A DNA stretch of 64,000 nucleotides from an uncultured Buttiauxella sp. (GTDB lineage Bacteria > Pseudomonadota > Gammaproteobacteria > Enterobacterales > Enterobacteriaceae): the NCBI GenBank assembly GCA_946480445.1, contig CAMLJN010000003.1, forward strand, positions 62,001-126,000, read 5' to 3'. This document shows positions 55,615-63,234 of this stretch, piece after piece. Below the pieces are notes generated by a model. That model worked only from the letters and a program-made list of their open reading frames with translations. It had not been told where the DNA came from and did not search any database. Made by a program: the position numbers and the translations under genes. Each line of letters begins with the position of its first letter. Position 1 is the first letter of the stretch.

Positions 55615-55639
55615 AAAAAAGCCCCGTCAAGTGCGGGGC
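55615..55639 (-). terminator. Intrinsic terminator of the primase operon
   Basis: GCCCCG TCAAGTG CGGGGC followed on the minus strand by six U, 20 bp after the alpha stop. Confidence 0.8.
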
Positions 55640-55658
55640 GTTATTCCGTAAATCGGCA

Positions 55659-57980
55659 TCATATATCATCGCCGGGAAGGTAACGGAATTCCTCCCCGAA
55701 TACGCTCTCCACGTCACTGTTAAGTAAGGCCGAGAACTGAACGCGCATCCTGTACCATCCATACGCATCTTCGGTAGCTGGCAGGTCGTAAAAAATGCCT
55801 CCACGGTCTGACCTTCCGCAACGTTCCAGCCCGATAGCAGAAAGTAACCTGCCAATCATTCGCCGCGCGGCCGGGGCGCTTATTTCTGCGCCGCTATCAC
55901 GACGAGCAGCGATAAAACGCTCCACTTCTTCGCTGGCAGACAGCCGCGCCACACCACGAAACGGCCTGTCGCTGTACAGTTCGTTGTATACATAGCTTTC
56001 AGCCGGAGGCAGGTTGCTGATAATTTCCTTCACCAGTCCCGCCGTCATGGGGGCGCGGCGTGGATCAAAGCGTGATATGTCCACCTGTTGCAGGTATGCC
56101 ATCAGGTACGATGCGCCGTCAGCGTTGATCCAGTTGTGCAGGCGGTCAAAGTAGTTTTTCTCCTGCGCGTGCTCCGGCGCTGGCTCCAGCACCAGATAAC
56201 GGCGCTCCCTGACGCTGGCGCGTAGCACCTGCTCGCTGTTACTGGCGAAAATCAGGCGGGAGAAGTTCGGCATTGGCTCCGGGTCAATCCCCTTGCGCTC
56301 AAGGTTGATGGTGTCCTCACTGATTATTCCCTTGAGGCGGTCAGCCTCCCGGCTGTTGTTCACGGTGACTTCATCCGCAAACACCATCAGCTTGTTGGCC
56401 ATCGTGGCGTTGAATTTCCCGGCAATCTGCCCGGCTCCGTTCACCTGTACGCCATACTGCCCCATGATTTGCAGCAGGGGCTTGACCATCGAGCCTTTAC
56501 CCGTGCCGGGGATAGCCTTGAGCACAATCGCCACGGACGGCTTTTCGTCCGGCTTCTGCACCAGATGCGCCAGCCATCCCACGAGGTATTCATACGCCGC
56601 CTGATTGCCGCTGCAAATGACCTTCTCCAGATGCTCAAGATACGGCGTTACGTCGCCGTGGCGCGGCATCACGCCCCAGCCTGTAAACAGGTTGTACACG
56701 TCAGACGGACATTTCTCAGGGCGCGGGTAGAATCCCACACCCCCCGGCTTGTATGCCTTGCCCGGCCACTGGAGCCACGCCGCGCCGGGGCTGCGTTTCG
56801 CAATCTGTTTTTCGTGCAGGAAGTAGTTACGGAATTGCGAAAGCTCCTCAAAAACGTGACTGCGGCCATTGACCTGACAGGGTTTGAGGCTCACCACGCG
56901 ATGCTTGCCCCCGATAGTGACGTGGGTGTATCTGAGGTTAAGCCTCTCCAGTACGGTCACGTCTTCATCGGACAGTACAACGCTGTCACCAAGGGAACGG
57001 CGCTGCTCGTAAAGCTGGCTGGCGTTCATCTGGTAAAGGCAGGCCGAAAATGCCAGCCGCGCCGCCTCAACGCCGTGATGTTTGCGGTAATCATCCCAGT
57101 CCATTTTGATTTCACCCGGTGGCAGGGCAAGCCAGCCATCGACGGCCAGCGCTGCCTTTTCGCCGTGGATTTTCCCGCTGTTGACTTTTGGCTTGCCGCG
57201 CTCGTCCAGTTCGCCGGGATAGTGCCAGTCGTTATCCGCAACAATAACAATCTTCGCCAGCGGCCAGCGCTCCCGCACCGCCTGCGCAACGGTTTTCAGG
57301 TTGCCATCATCCAGCGCGGCAATGAGTACGCCGTCATGCAGCATTCCTGCGCTGATAGTGGTTGCAACGCCCGTACCAATCAGGATGCATTCAGGCTTAT
57401 CCGGAAGCGGTGACGCAGCCCAGAACGCGCCTTTTTTCGCACTACCGGCCATGATTTTTTTGCTTCCGTCCGGGCTGATAAACTGAGCGCCCTGCACGGT
57501 GCCGTGAATATCGGTAAGCGTCACCAGAATGTTGCCATCTGGCAGGACGGGCATCATTACGTCAGTCAGCCCCTTACGGGTCAGATAAGGCGACGTGCCC
57601 GGTGTCGCATCCTTCATCAGGCCGGACACTTTGGCCGCGGCGTCCTGTTTTGGGGCTTCTTTTCTGGCGGGCGTGGGGTTATCCGGCGATGAACGGGTAT
57701 CAAATGAGCACGCCTTACGAATACGGGAAGTGGCTTCCACGGTATCCCAGCCCATCACCTTTTTAATCAGGTCAAGCCCGTCACCGTGACCGCAGTTATT
57801 GCAGAACCACGTTCCGCGCCCGTTCTTATTATCAAACCGGAATCGGTCTGTGCCGCCACAGTGCGGACACGGGCCATGCTTGCCGTTATCTGGAACGGCG
57901 ATACTGAACCGTGGCAGGATATTTTCCCACTGGCCGTTAGCCTGCTTGATTAATTCTGATACAGTGGTATTATTTTTCAT
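55659..57980 (-). CDS. P4-type primase/helicase (alpha)
   Basis: A 773-residue protein, close to P4 alpha (777). The N-terminal zinc-binding primase module has CPHCGGTDRFRFDNK near 38-52 and CNNCGHGDG near 60-68. A TOPRIM-like region lies about 190-320 (CILIGTGVATTISAG, KIVIVADND). The C-terminal superfamily 3 helicase domain has Walker A in IPGTGKGSMVK near residue 490. In P4 this single protein primes, unwinds and binds the origin. The start ATG at 57980 is 24 bp after a hairpin terminator, unusual inside an operon and possibly a control point. Confidence 0.92.
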   Translation of the reverse strand: MKNNTTVSELIKQANGQWENILPRFSIAVPDNGKHGPCPHCGGTDRFRFDNKNGRGTWFCNNCGHGDGLDLIKKVMGWDTVEATSRIRKACSFDTRSSPDNPTPARKEAPKQDAAAKVSGLMKDATPGTSPYLTRKGLTDVMMPVLPDGNILVTLTDIHGTVQGAQFISPDGSKKIMAGSAKKGAFWAASPLPDKPECILIGTGVATTISAGMLHDGVLIAALDDGNLKTVAQAVRERWPLAKIVIVADNDWHYPGELDERGKPKVNSGKIHGEKAALAVDGWLALPPGEIKMDWDDYRKHHGVEAARLAFSACLYQMNASQLYEQRRSLGDSVVLSDEDVTVLERLNLRYTHVTIGGKHRVVSLKPCQVNGRSHVFEELSQFRNYFLHEKQIAKRSPGAAWLQWPGKAYKPGGVGFYPRPEKCPSDVYNLFTGWGVMPRHGDVTPYLEHLEKVICSGNQAAYEYLVGWLAHLVQKPDEKPSVAIVLKAIPGTGKGSMVKPLLQIMGQYGVQVNGAGQIAGKFNATMANKLMVFADEVTVNNSREADRLKGIISEDTINLERKGIDPEPMPNFSRLIFASNSEQVLRASVRERRYLVLEPAPEHAQEKNYFDRLHNWINADGASYLMAYLQQVDISRFDPRRAPMTAGLVKEIISNLPPAESYVYNELYSDRPFRGVARLSASEEVERFIAARRDSGAEISAPAARRMIGRLLSAIGLERCGRSDRGGIFYDLPATEDAYGWYRMRVQFSALLNSDVESVFGEEFRYLPGDDI

Positions 57981-58003
57981 GTTAAATCTTTTTTCCTGTA
58001 TTT

Positions 58004-58034
58004 AAAGCGCCGCCCCATCAGCGGCGCTTTTTTT
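58004..58034. terminator. Strong hairpin terminator directly upstream of alpha
   Basis: AAAGCGCCGC and GCGGCGCTTT pair around CCCATCA. A T-run follows on the plus strand and a shorter one on the minus strand. It lies in the leader between the 28-residue gene and alpha. Confidence 0.7.
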
Positions 58035-58039
58035 ATCCA

Positions 58040-58126
58040 TTATTCAGCGATGAAATTTGTACTGGCCTGTTTAATAAGCGCCGCCGTAATATGCAGTGCG
58101 GTTACAGACGCAATGATTTTCATCAT
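58040..58126 (-). CDS. Very small protein (28 residues) before alpha
   Basis: An ATG-TAA frame, beginning MMKIIASVTALH and ending QASTNFIAE. The ATG overlaps the stop of the gene upstream (ATGA), and GGGGAAG lies ahead, so it is well placed for coupled translation. The first 18 residues are hydrophobic with a lysine, like a small membrane or leader peptide. Being followed by the hairpin at 58004-58034, it could be a leader peptide that modulates alpha transcription. Function unknown. Confidence 0.45.
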   Translation of the reverse strand: MMKIIASVTALHITAALIKQASTNFIAE

Positions 58127-58419
58127 TCTTCCCCGTCCTGACTGTTTTTCTTTATTTCACACATCACATCATCAAGGTCGTCGCTGATATAACTCAGCAT
58201 TTCAGTCAGCCAGAAAAGCGCCTCAACGGTGGGCGGCGTTTTCCTTAAAAAATCGTTGGCGAACCAGACTGTACGCCGCGCACGCTCCAGCTTTTGCTCC
58301 CTTTCTTCGCTGAGAACAATATTAGGCTGTGCGGTTAAATGCTCTGTCCGTGGCCTGTTACGATGTTCATCGGTTAATAAAATGACTTTTTCATCCGGGG
58401 TATTTTTTTCATCTGTCAT
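58123..58419 (-). CDS. Small hypothetical protein upstream of alpha (98 residues)
   Basis: Starts MTDEKNTPDEKVIL at 58419 after AGAAGGC, and ends at the stop at 58123. It is acidic and helical (EEREQKLERARRTVWFANDFL, then EALFWLTEMLSYISDDLDD). It lies in the same frame as the upstream Ash-like reading frame, so it may be made either from its own start or as the tail of a longer protein. I favour its own start because the composition changes sharply at this methionine. Confidence 0.5.
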   Translation of the reverse strand: MTDEKNTPDEKVILLTDEHRNRPRTEHLTAQPNIVLSEEREQKLERARRTVWFANDFLRKTPPTVEALFWLTEMLSYISDDLDDVMCEIKKNSQDGEE

Positions 58420-59133
58420 AGAAATGCCTTCTTTCGCATAAGGAAATTTTAGAAATGAATTAACTGCCCCTGAATCAGGGCGCGAAAGTATAGGCAGGTG
58501 AATAACCGTTCCCGGTATTATCACTCTCGTCAGCAGACGGACGGCAGGGAATACGCCCGGCAAAAGCGGCAACGTATTCCCGCGCAATAAGGCGGCGGGC
58601 AGTGTGGTAATCAGGGGCTGTAACCTGTCGGCGGTGTGGCTTGTCGCGCAGATCGCAACGGCGAACGGCCAGAAAAAGCCAGGTATATTGCGGGTAAGTC
58701 GGGTTGAGGGTCGTAGCCATAAGGCAACCTCCATCGGATAGCGGTATTTGCTATCGCCGGAGTTCTCACGCTCACAAATGGCGATAGCCCAGACGGGGGT
58801 GAGAATACCGGCGCGATCCGAAACCGGCCACCCTTTCGGGTGCCCCGCCTGAGCTACCATTGACGCGATGATATGATGTGCCGTGACGTACAGCGCAGCA
58901 AGGGATTCTGCACGTCTGGCGGCACACCACACCAAAAATCGGTATGCTGTGGCATGTGTTGCGACATAAAAAAAGACGCTCAGGGCGTCGATTGTCGCCG
59001 GATGCTTACACGGGTTCTCACGCCCGGTTGCCCATTGAGGGGCAACGCAGGAAATATACCCCGCGCCGAAGGAAAAGCGCAAGGGATTTATAACCGAACT
59101 CCCGCGCTTGAATATGCTGTTGTACCCTGACAT
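58123..59133 (-). CDS. Ash-family phage protein reading frame
   Basis: A 336-codon open frame starting MSGYNSIFKRGSSV at 59133 after GGAGGAAG. Residues about 60-130 contain the Ash family pattern (ASMVAQAGHPKGWPVSDRAGILTPVWAIAI). Beyond about residue 140 the sequence is overlapped by the Icd-like gene and then by the 98-residue protein, which shares the frame and the stop. I consider the N-terminal part real; whether translation runs to 58123 is doubtful. P4 and related satellites carry ash in this region, upstream of alpha. Confidence 0.5.
   Translation of the reverse strand: MSGYNSIFKRGSSVINPLRFSFGAGYISCVAPQWATGRENPCKHPATIDALSVFFYVATHATAYRFLVWCAARRAESLAALYVTAHHIIASMVAQAGHPKGWPVSDRAGILTPVWAIAICERENSGDSKYRYPMEVALWLRPSTRLTRNIPGFFWPFAVAICATSHTADRLQPLITTLPAALLRGNTLPLLPGVFPAVRLLTRVIIPGTVIHLPILSRPDSGAVNSFLKFPYAKEGISMTDEKNTPDEKVILLTDEHRNRPRTEHLTAQPNIVLSEEREQKLERARRTVWFANDFLRKTPPTVEALFWLTEMLSYISDDLDDVMCEIKKNSQDGEE
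58475..58720 (-). CDS. Icd-like host cell division inhibitor family protein
   Basis: An 81-residue protein, MATTLNPTYPQYTWLFLAVRRC, of the Icd-like type annotated in many P1- and P4-type elements. The stretch RQVTAPDYHTARRLIAREYVAAFAGRIP follows the family pattern. It overlaps the Ash-like frame entirely in another register. The role in cell division is by family name only and is unproved here. Confidence 0.6.
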   Translation of the reverse strand: MATTLNPTYPQYTWLFLAVRRCDLRDKPHRRQVTAPDYHTARRLIAREYVAAFAGRIPCRPSADESDNTGNGYSPAYTFAP

Positions 59134-59143
59134 GCTTCCTCCG

Positions 59144-59232
59144 TTGACAAGACGACATGACTTATCCTTTAGAGTGAACGGGTAAAGGACTCACCCGGAT
59201 GGCACAGCCCCCACGGACAGGGGGCTTTTTTT
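59144..59232 (+). ncRNA. Candidate small RNA opposite to the operon
   Basis: A perfect TTGACA at 59144-59149, a poor -10 (TTTAGA, 18 bp later), a CGGGT/ACCCG hairpin at 59180-59197 and a terminator with AGCCCCC/GGGGGCT and seven T ending at 59232. It would be about 60 nt and lie in the gap between the Ash-like gene and the 108-residue gene, antisense to their transcript. P4 immunity uses a short RNA (CI) from the same operon region but of the sense strand. Confidence 0.3.
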
Positions 59233-59557
59233 ATGCCTGCGAAAGTGGATCGCGCACCTTCACCACACGAATCTCCCGCAACCCCCGCTTCTCTGCCGTT
59301 CTGACGGCCGCATCACGTGCGGCAAGGATATGGCCATCTCTGACGTAATAAATGGATCTGACGCGATTCCCGCGCCGTGTGACGGATTTCATTTCAACCC
59401 GGAATAACCGATACACTACGGGCGGCTTACTTTCCGGCTCTGGCTGCTCCCTGAACACGTCCGGCATAGCCGGACGCGATACACCGTCTGAATCAGCAGG
59501 CCGGATTAATTCGGTATAAACAGGGGGGCGAATCAGGCCAGCAAGTAACGTGTTCAT
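59231..59557 (-). CDS. Hypothetical protein behind the capsid gene (108 residues)
   Basis: Starts MNTLLAGLIRPPVY at 59557, overlapping the capsid stop by one base (TGATG), so it is coupled to the capsid gene. The C-terminal part is basic (KSVTRRGNRVRSIYYVRDGHILAARDAAVRTAEKRG). No signal or membrane segment. Not recognised; its coupling suggests a role linked to capsid or DNA handling, but this is inference. Confidence 0.65.
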   Translation of the reverse strand: MNTLLAGLIRPPVYTELIRPADSDGVSRPAMPDVFREQPEPESKPPVVYRLFRVEMKSVTRRGNRVRSIYYVRDGHILAARDAAVRTAEKRGLREIRVVKVRDPLSQA

Positions 59558-60549
59558 CAGACAAAGCTCACGGCGGATTCATCGACGGCGGCGTACAGCT
59601 CCGGGTTCCCCAGCGCGTAGCCCTCATTACGCAGATAAGCGTGCGTGTATTCCTTCCTGTCCTCGTCAAAGTCGGCGCGGAAGTAGCGGGTATTCTCCTG
59701 CGTGTAGATTTGCAGGTTTTTCAGGGTGGTGACTGCCAGACGCTTACCGGGCATAAACGGCGGGATAAAGGCAAATCGCCCGGCCACGGAGCTAGTCGCC
59801 ATCTGTGCGGCGTTCACATCGGCGGGGCGGTCTGCGGCATTAAAGAGTTTAAGGCGCTGGTTAGCGGCCAGTTCAGCGCCTACCAGCACCACAAGGCGCG
59901 GGTCTTCCCGGTACGGCTCCGCGATAAGTTCAGTAATAAGGTGGTTTGCCAGTGCGTCGATGTTCTTCCAGTCTCCGGACTCGCCGATTTTCAGCGGCTT
60001 GCTGATAACCTGCTGCCCGCCGCTGAAATCGCTGGCGAGCGCGTGCCAGCCGATATTCACGTCCTCACCTTTTTTGTTCGCTTCCGGGTCAGTGCTCTCC
60101 GCAATGGCCTTGCCGTTAAAGCCAATACGCAGCATATCCAGCGCGTAAGCCTGCGCGAAAAACTCCCCCATTCTTTCTTCAAACAATCCCTGATGGCCGA
60201 TACTGGCGAGCGCGGACATTTCAGCCCATGTGATACTTGCGCTTGAGTCCGTTTCAGTGAGGGTAAACTCCGTGCCATTCACCGCCATGTGCTTACGGAA
60301 CCGCCCGCCGTAAACGCGCCCGGTGTGCAGGGAACTGTTACCGATATCGATGGCCTGACCATCCGGGGAGATGACGTCCAGCGCGGTGATTTCCCCCATC
60401 ATCCAGGCGGATTCGAGCACGGCCAGACGAATGATGTTTTCCCGTTCGCTGGACATACTGAACGAGCGGCTACCGGGTAAATACCGGGCGGACTGCGTAA
60501 AACGTTTATGAAATTCTTCCGCTGCCTTTGGCTTATTAATAATAATCAT
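59557..60549 (-). CDS. P2-family major capsid protein (gpN-like)
   Basis: A 330-residue protein similar to P2 gpN (357) over its whole length. Matching stretches are LDMLRIGFNGKAIAES, GDWKNIDALANHLI, EDPRLVVLVGAELAANQ and LKNLQIYTQENTRYF, against the corresponding P2 regions. gpN forms the T=7 capsid of P2 and, with Sid, the T=4 capsid of P4. It overlaps the upstream gene by four bases (ATGA). No portal, terminase or scaffold of recognisable P2 type accompanies it, which is unusual for a satellite. Confidence 0.85.
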   Translation of the reverse strand: MIIINKPKAAEEFHKRFTQSARYLPGSRSFSMSSERENIIRLAVLESAWMMGEITALDVISPDGQAIDIGNSSLHTGRVYGGRFRKHMAVNGTEFTLTETDSSASITWAEMSALASIGHQGLFEERMGEFFAQAYALDMLRIGFNGKAIAESTDPEANKKGEDVNIGWHALASDFSGGQQVISKPLKIGESGDWKNIDALANHLITELIAEPYREDPRLVVLVGAELAANQRLKLFNAADRPADVNAAQMATSSVAGRFAFIPPFMPGKRLAVTTLKNLQIYTQENTRYFRADFDEDRKEYTHAYLRNEGYALGNPELYAAVDESAVSFV

Positions 60550-61568
60550 TTGTCATTTTCCTTTTCGGTATTCTGGCAGTCGTTGCCATATTTTTTATGG
60601 AAGCCGGGCAAATCGTTTGGCACAGGCACAGTCATTCCCTTCCACTCTTTCAGTTGTTCTTCTGACATAAGCGTATTGAGGGATGCCTGCAATGAAACTT
60701 TGGTTGCTTCACGGCTTTCCCTCATAAACCAGCCAAACTCCGCAATATATTTCGCGTAGTCGTCGGCGCTGATAATTGCCCGTAGCAGGTCGTTATCGGC
60801 GTGATAATAATGACGGTAGGCCTGTGATTTAATTACGCCACCGTTGTTGATTTCATATTTATCCGTTGGTGGTGTGCATTTCCTGATAATATCCTCTGCC
60901 GCAAGACGCAGTGAGCGAATGGCATTGCAGGTATCAGCGGCCGCGATAAATAAAAATTCATCCCGGCGGGTGAATATTTCAGGGATAGGATAAGCCCGTG
61001 GCATAAGACTGTTATCCGCACGGGGGAAGAAACGATTGATATCTACTGCATCGCCAAAGCCTCTGGCCTCCTGATAAAGCAGTCCGGTAAGTCCGCGCAT
61101 ATCGTTTACACGCTTCTCCTGCTGTGACTTATAAGCCATCGCTCTGTCTGCATTATCCTCTGCATTACTTACCGATGTTTTATTTCGACTGCGGGAATCA
61201 GATACGGATTTTGCAGGCTGTTTTAATGCCATCAAAGCATGTTCGGCTCTGCTGGCTTCTCGTGCGCAGCGGTCATATTCCTCAACCTCTCGGTTATAAA
61301 TTACGGCGCAGCGCTCCAGTAACAGATTAATTTCTTCCGGTGAGGTATCAGGCTGCGGAAGACTGACGCTGGTCAGTGCCTTTAATTTATCCGACAGCGG
61401 GCGCATCTGCCCCAGCAGGAATATTTCAGACAGACGCTCCATGCATCCGGCATCATTTTTATCCTCAGTGAATTTCGCTGTGGTGTAAGACAGAATAATA
61501 CGCATATTCATATCGTGAATCGGTGGCAGGGATAGGTGCATCCCTTCCGGTAAATTCGGAATGGTCAT
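60546..61568 (-). CDS. Unknown 340-residue protein coupled to the capsid gene
   Basis: Starts MTIPNLPEGMHLSL at 61568 after AAGGAAAT. It is largely alpha-helical and charged, with a long probable coiled segment at about 85-165 (VEEYDRCAREASRAEHAL, then a Ser/Asn-rich linker, then MAYKSQQEKRVNDM). It lies where P2 places gpO (scaffold/protease) before gpN, but I see no serine protease motif. It could be a scaffold, size-determination or capsid-modifying factor; this is speculation from position. Confidence 0.7.
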   Translation of the reverse strand: MTIPNLPEGMHLSLPPIHDMNMRIILSYTTAKFTEDKNDAGCMERLSEIFLLGQMRPLSDKLKALTSVSLPQPDTSPEEINLLLERCAVIYNREVEEYDRCAREASRAEHALMALKQPAKSVSDSRSRNKTSVSNAEDNADRAMAYKSQQEKRVNDMRGLTGLLYQEARGFGDAVDINRFFPRADNSLMPRAYPIPEIFTRRDEFLFIAAADTCNAIRSLRLAAEDIIRKCTPPTDKYEINNGGVIKSQAYRHYYHADNDLLRAIISADDYAKYIAEFGWFMRESREATKVSLQASLNTLMSEEQLKEWKGMTVPVPNDLPGFHKKYGNDCQNTEKENDK

Positions 61569-61599
61569 TTATATTTCCTTAATTAATGATGGTGGTTGA

Positions 61600-61863
61600 T
61601 TATTTAACTTTCTGGCTCAGGGCTTCCTGAGCTTCTTCATAGGCAGATAAAAGTAAGTAAACCATATTTACACGGCGCTCCCTGCCTGCTTTCTCTTTCA
61701 TAAGTACAAGCTGATTATTGTCTGCCTGCTGGCGAACGGCTCTTTCAGTTTGTCCGGTCTGTGCTGCGTAATCCGTAAGTGAAAGCGAAGGTTGTGGAAG
61801 ATAAAACACTATCGGGCAGTCCGGCAGTTTTATGCCTGCGCCTTTTTTTATCATCGTAGCCAT
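61600..61863 (-). CDS. Cox/Apl-like excisionase and regulator
   Basis: An 87-residue protein with a predicted winged-helix or MerR-like motif (LTDYAAQTGQTERAVRQQADNNQL, then KAGRERRVNMVYL), similar in layout to P2 Cox. It is divergent from the C repressor gene with 99 bp between them. In P2-type phages Cox directs excision and represses the C promoter. It is first in the leftward operon, 31 bp before the 340-residue gene. The start at 61863 follows AAAAGGA. Confidence 0.7.
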   Translation of the reverse strand: MATMIKKGAGIKLPDCPIVFYLPQPSLSLTDYAAQTGQTERAVRQQADNNQLVLMKEKAGRERRVNMVYLLLSAYEEAQEALSQKVK

Positions 61864-61962
61864 GCGTTTATCCTTTTTCTGTCCTGACAGATTCCAGTAG
61901 ACTGTATGCGTATTTGTATAGTCATCGTTCAGTTACCCGATAATAGTAATTAAGGAGTTACC
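61864..61962. promoter_or_regulatory. C/cox control region
   Basis: AGTTACC occurs twice, at 61931-61937 and 61956-61962, 25 bp apart, flanking a possible -10 GATAAT at 61939-61944 for C. P2 C repressor binds short direct repeats about two turns apart, so these are candidate operators. A perfect 14-bp palindrome, TCTGTC-CT-GACAGA at 61878-61891, lies before the Cox-like gene. Confidence 0.4.
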
Positions 61963-62232
61963 TTGTCAAACGCGATAGAGCAAAAACTGAAAAAAATCCG
62001 CCTGGCCGAAGGTATGACGCAAAAGCAACTTTCTGAACTCACAGGGCTTTCACTTGGGACAATAAAAAATTATGAAGCAGGGCAAAACACCGTTGGGTTG
62101 TATGTGGTTCAGGCCATCCTTGTGCAGAAGCCATTCCGTAAATACACAATGTGGGTGATTCACGATACGCCGGATGCCGAACCCGTGCAGGTTGCGCCAG
62201 TGACTGACCCCACGCGCAAACGTGCGGGATAA
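61963..62232 (+). CDS. P2 C-type repressor
   Basis: An 89-residue helix-turn-helix protein similar to P2 C (99). MSNAIEQKLKKIRLAEG, TQKQLSELTGLSLGTIKNYEAG (HTH about 18-40) and FRKYTMWVIHD near 58 match the P2 sequence pattern. It starts with TTG at 61963, with AAGGAG five bases before it. It lies 27 bp before the integrase, so the two are co-transcribed and C also controls integrase. This is P2-type immunity, not the RNA-based immunity of P4. Confidence 0.88.
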   Translation: MSNAIEQKLKKIRLAEGMTQKQLSELTGLSLGTIKNYEAGQNTVGLYVVQAILVQKPFRKYTMWVIHDTPDAEPVQVAPVTDPTRKRAG

Positions 62233-62259
62233 ACGGAGGCGGGATAACCTGAGAAAGAC

Positions 62260-63234
62260 ATGACAGTAACAAAGCTGGATAGCGGCAAATACCGGGTAGA
62301 CGTGCGGCCACAGGGCAGGAACGGGAAGCGATACCGGAAAACATTCACCACAAAGGACGAGGCGGTAAGGTATGAGAAATTCATGCTGGCAACCGCACAT
62401 AACAAAGGGTGGGTGGAAAAGCCCACGGACAGAAGACCCCTTGCCGAACTCATAGAACTCTGGTGGAAGCATCACGGTAGCCAGTTACCTTCCGGGCACA
62501 GTATGCACCTCAAGTTACGGAACATTGACGAACTGATGGGACACCCCCGCGCCTGTGATATTGGCCGCAAATTGTTTGCAGACTATCAGGCCATGCGGAT
62601 GCAGTCCGGCATAAAGCCGGAAACCATCAACAAAGCCCGCTGGCTGCTGAACGGCGTTTTCACTGTCCTGATAAATACGGGCAATTACCACGCAGAAAAC
62701 CCGATGAAGGGCGTTAAGCCCGTGCGCGTGCCCGTCCGTGAAATGGGCTTTTTATCGCGTGAAGATGTGCAGCGGCTGCTTGCCGCGCTGGACGGCGATG
62801 ATTTACGTGCGGTCAAATTGTGTCTGGCTACCGGAGGCCGCTGGGGAGAGGTTAAGCGCCTGACCCGGACGGCAGTGATTCCCCACAAGGTGACGTACAT
62901 CATAACCAAAAATAACCGGAGCAGAACCATTCCGATCTCGGAGGAACTCTGGAAAGAAATCACTGTGGGGGATTCGATGCAACTGTTTCCGGGGGCGCGT
63001 TACGACAGGGTGAGGGAAACTCTCGATACGCTGTTTCCGTGGTTGCCGGAAGGGCAGGCGCTGCACGTGCTGCGCCACACTTTTGCCAGCCATTTTATGA
63101 TGGGTGGAGGGAACATCCTCACCTTACAGCGCATCCTCGGGCATTCAAATATTACGCAGACGATGATTTACGCACACTTCTCACCTGACCACCTTCTGGA
63201 CGCTGTAAAGCTGAATCCGCTGCAACTGACTTAG
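62260..63234 (+). CDS. int: P2-type tyrosine integrase
   Basis: A 324-residue tyrosine recombinase, closely similar to P2 Int. The N-terminal arm-binding domain is MTVTKLDSGKYRVDVRPQGR; catalytic residues are Arg194 (TGGRWGEVK), Lys217, His269 and Arg272 (LHVLRHTFASH), His295 (LGHSNITQ) and Tyr304 (MIYAHFS). It lies next to attR and reads toward it. It inserted the element into the ppiD terminator. Confidence 0.95.
   Translation: MTVTKLDSGKYRVDVRPQGRNGKRYRKTFTTKDEAVRYEKFMLATAHNKGWVEKPTDRRPLAELIELWWKHHGSQLPSGHSMHLKLRNIDELMGHPRACDIGRKLFADYQAMRMQSGIKPETINKARWLLNGVFTVLINTGNYHAENPMKGVKPVRVPVREMGFLSREDVQRLLAALDGDDLRAVKLCLATGGRWGEVKRLTRTAVIPHKVTYIITKNNRSRTIPISEELWKEITVGDSMQLFPGARYDRVRETLDTLFPWLPEGQALHVLRHTFASHFMMGGGNILTLQRILGHSNITQTMIYAHFSPDHLLDAVKLNPLQLT

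Larger units (their letters stand above)
55199..55658. other. Non-coding region holding the TGGTAYAG iterons
   Basis: A 460-bp gap between the primase gene and the gene at 54752. It holds the repeat cluster described separately, an AT-rich stretch at 55424-55530 and the alpha terminator. A plus-strand open frame at 55480-55683 includes RLLFWLAS, echoing RLLFWQAS at the start of the 54752-55198 protein; I think this is a repeated fragment and not a gene. Confidence 0.55.

Noticed and set aside
55480-55683. A plus-strand 67-codon frame containing RLLFWLAS as a gene
   Set aside because: It runs through iterons and the primase terminator and into the end of the primase gene, with no ribosome site. 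It looks like a repeated fragment.
58123-59133. Treating the whole 336-codon frame as one certain protein
   Set aside because: The composition changes at the internal methionine at 58419 and the middle is overlapped by an Icd-like gene, so the long product is doubtful.
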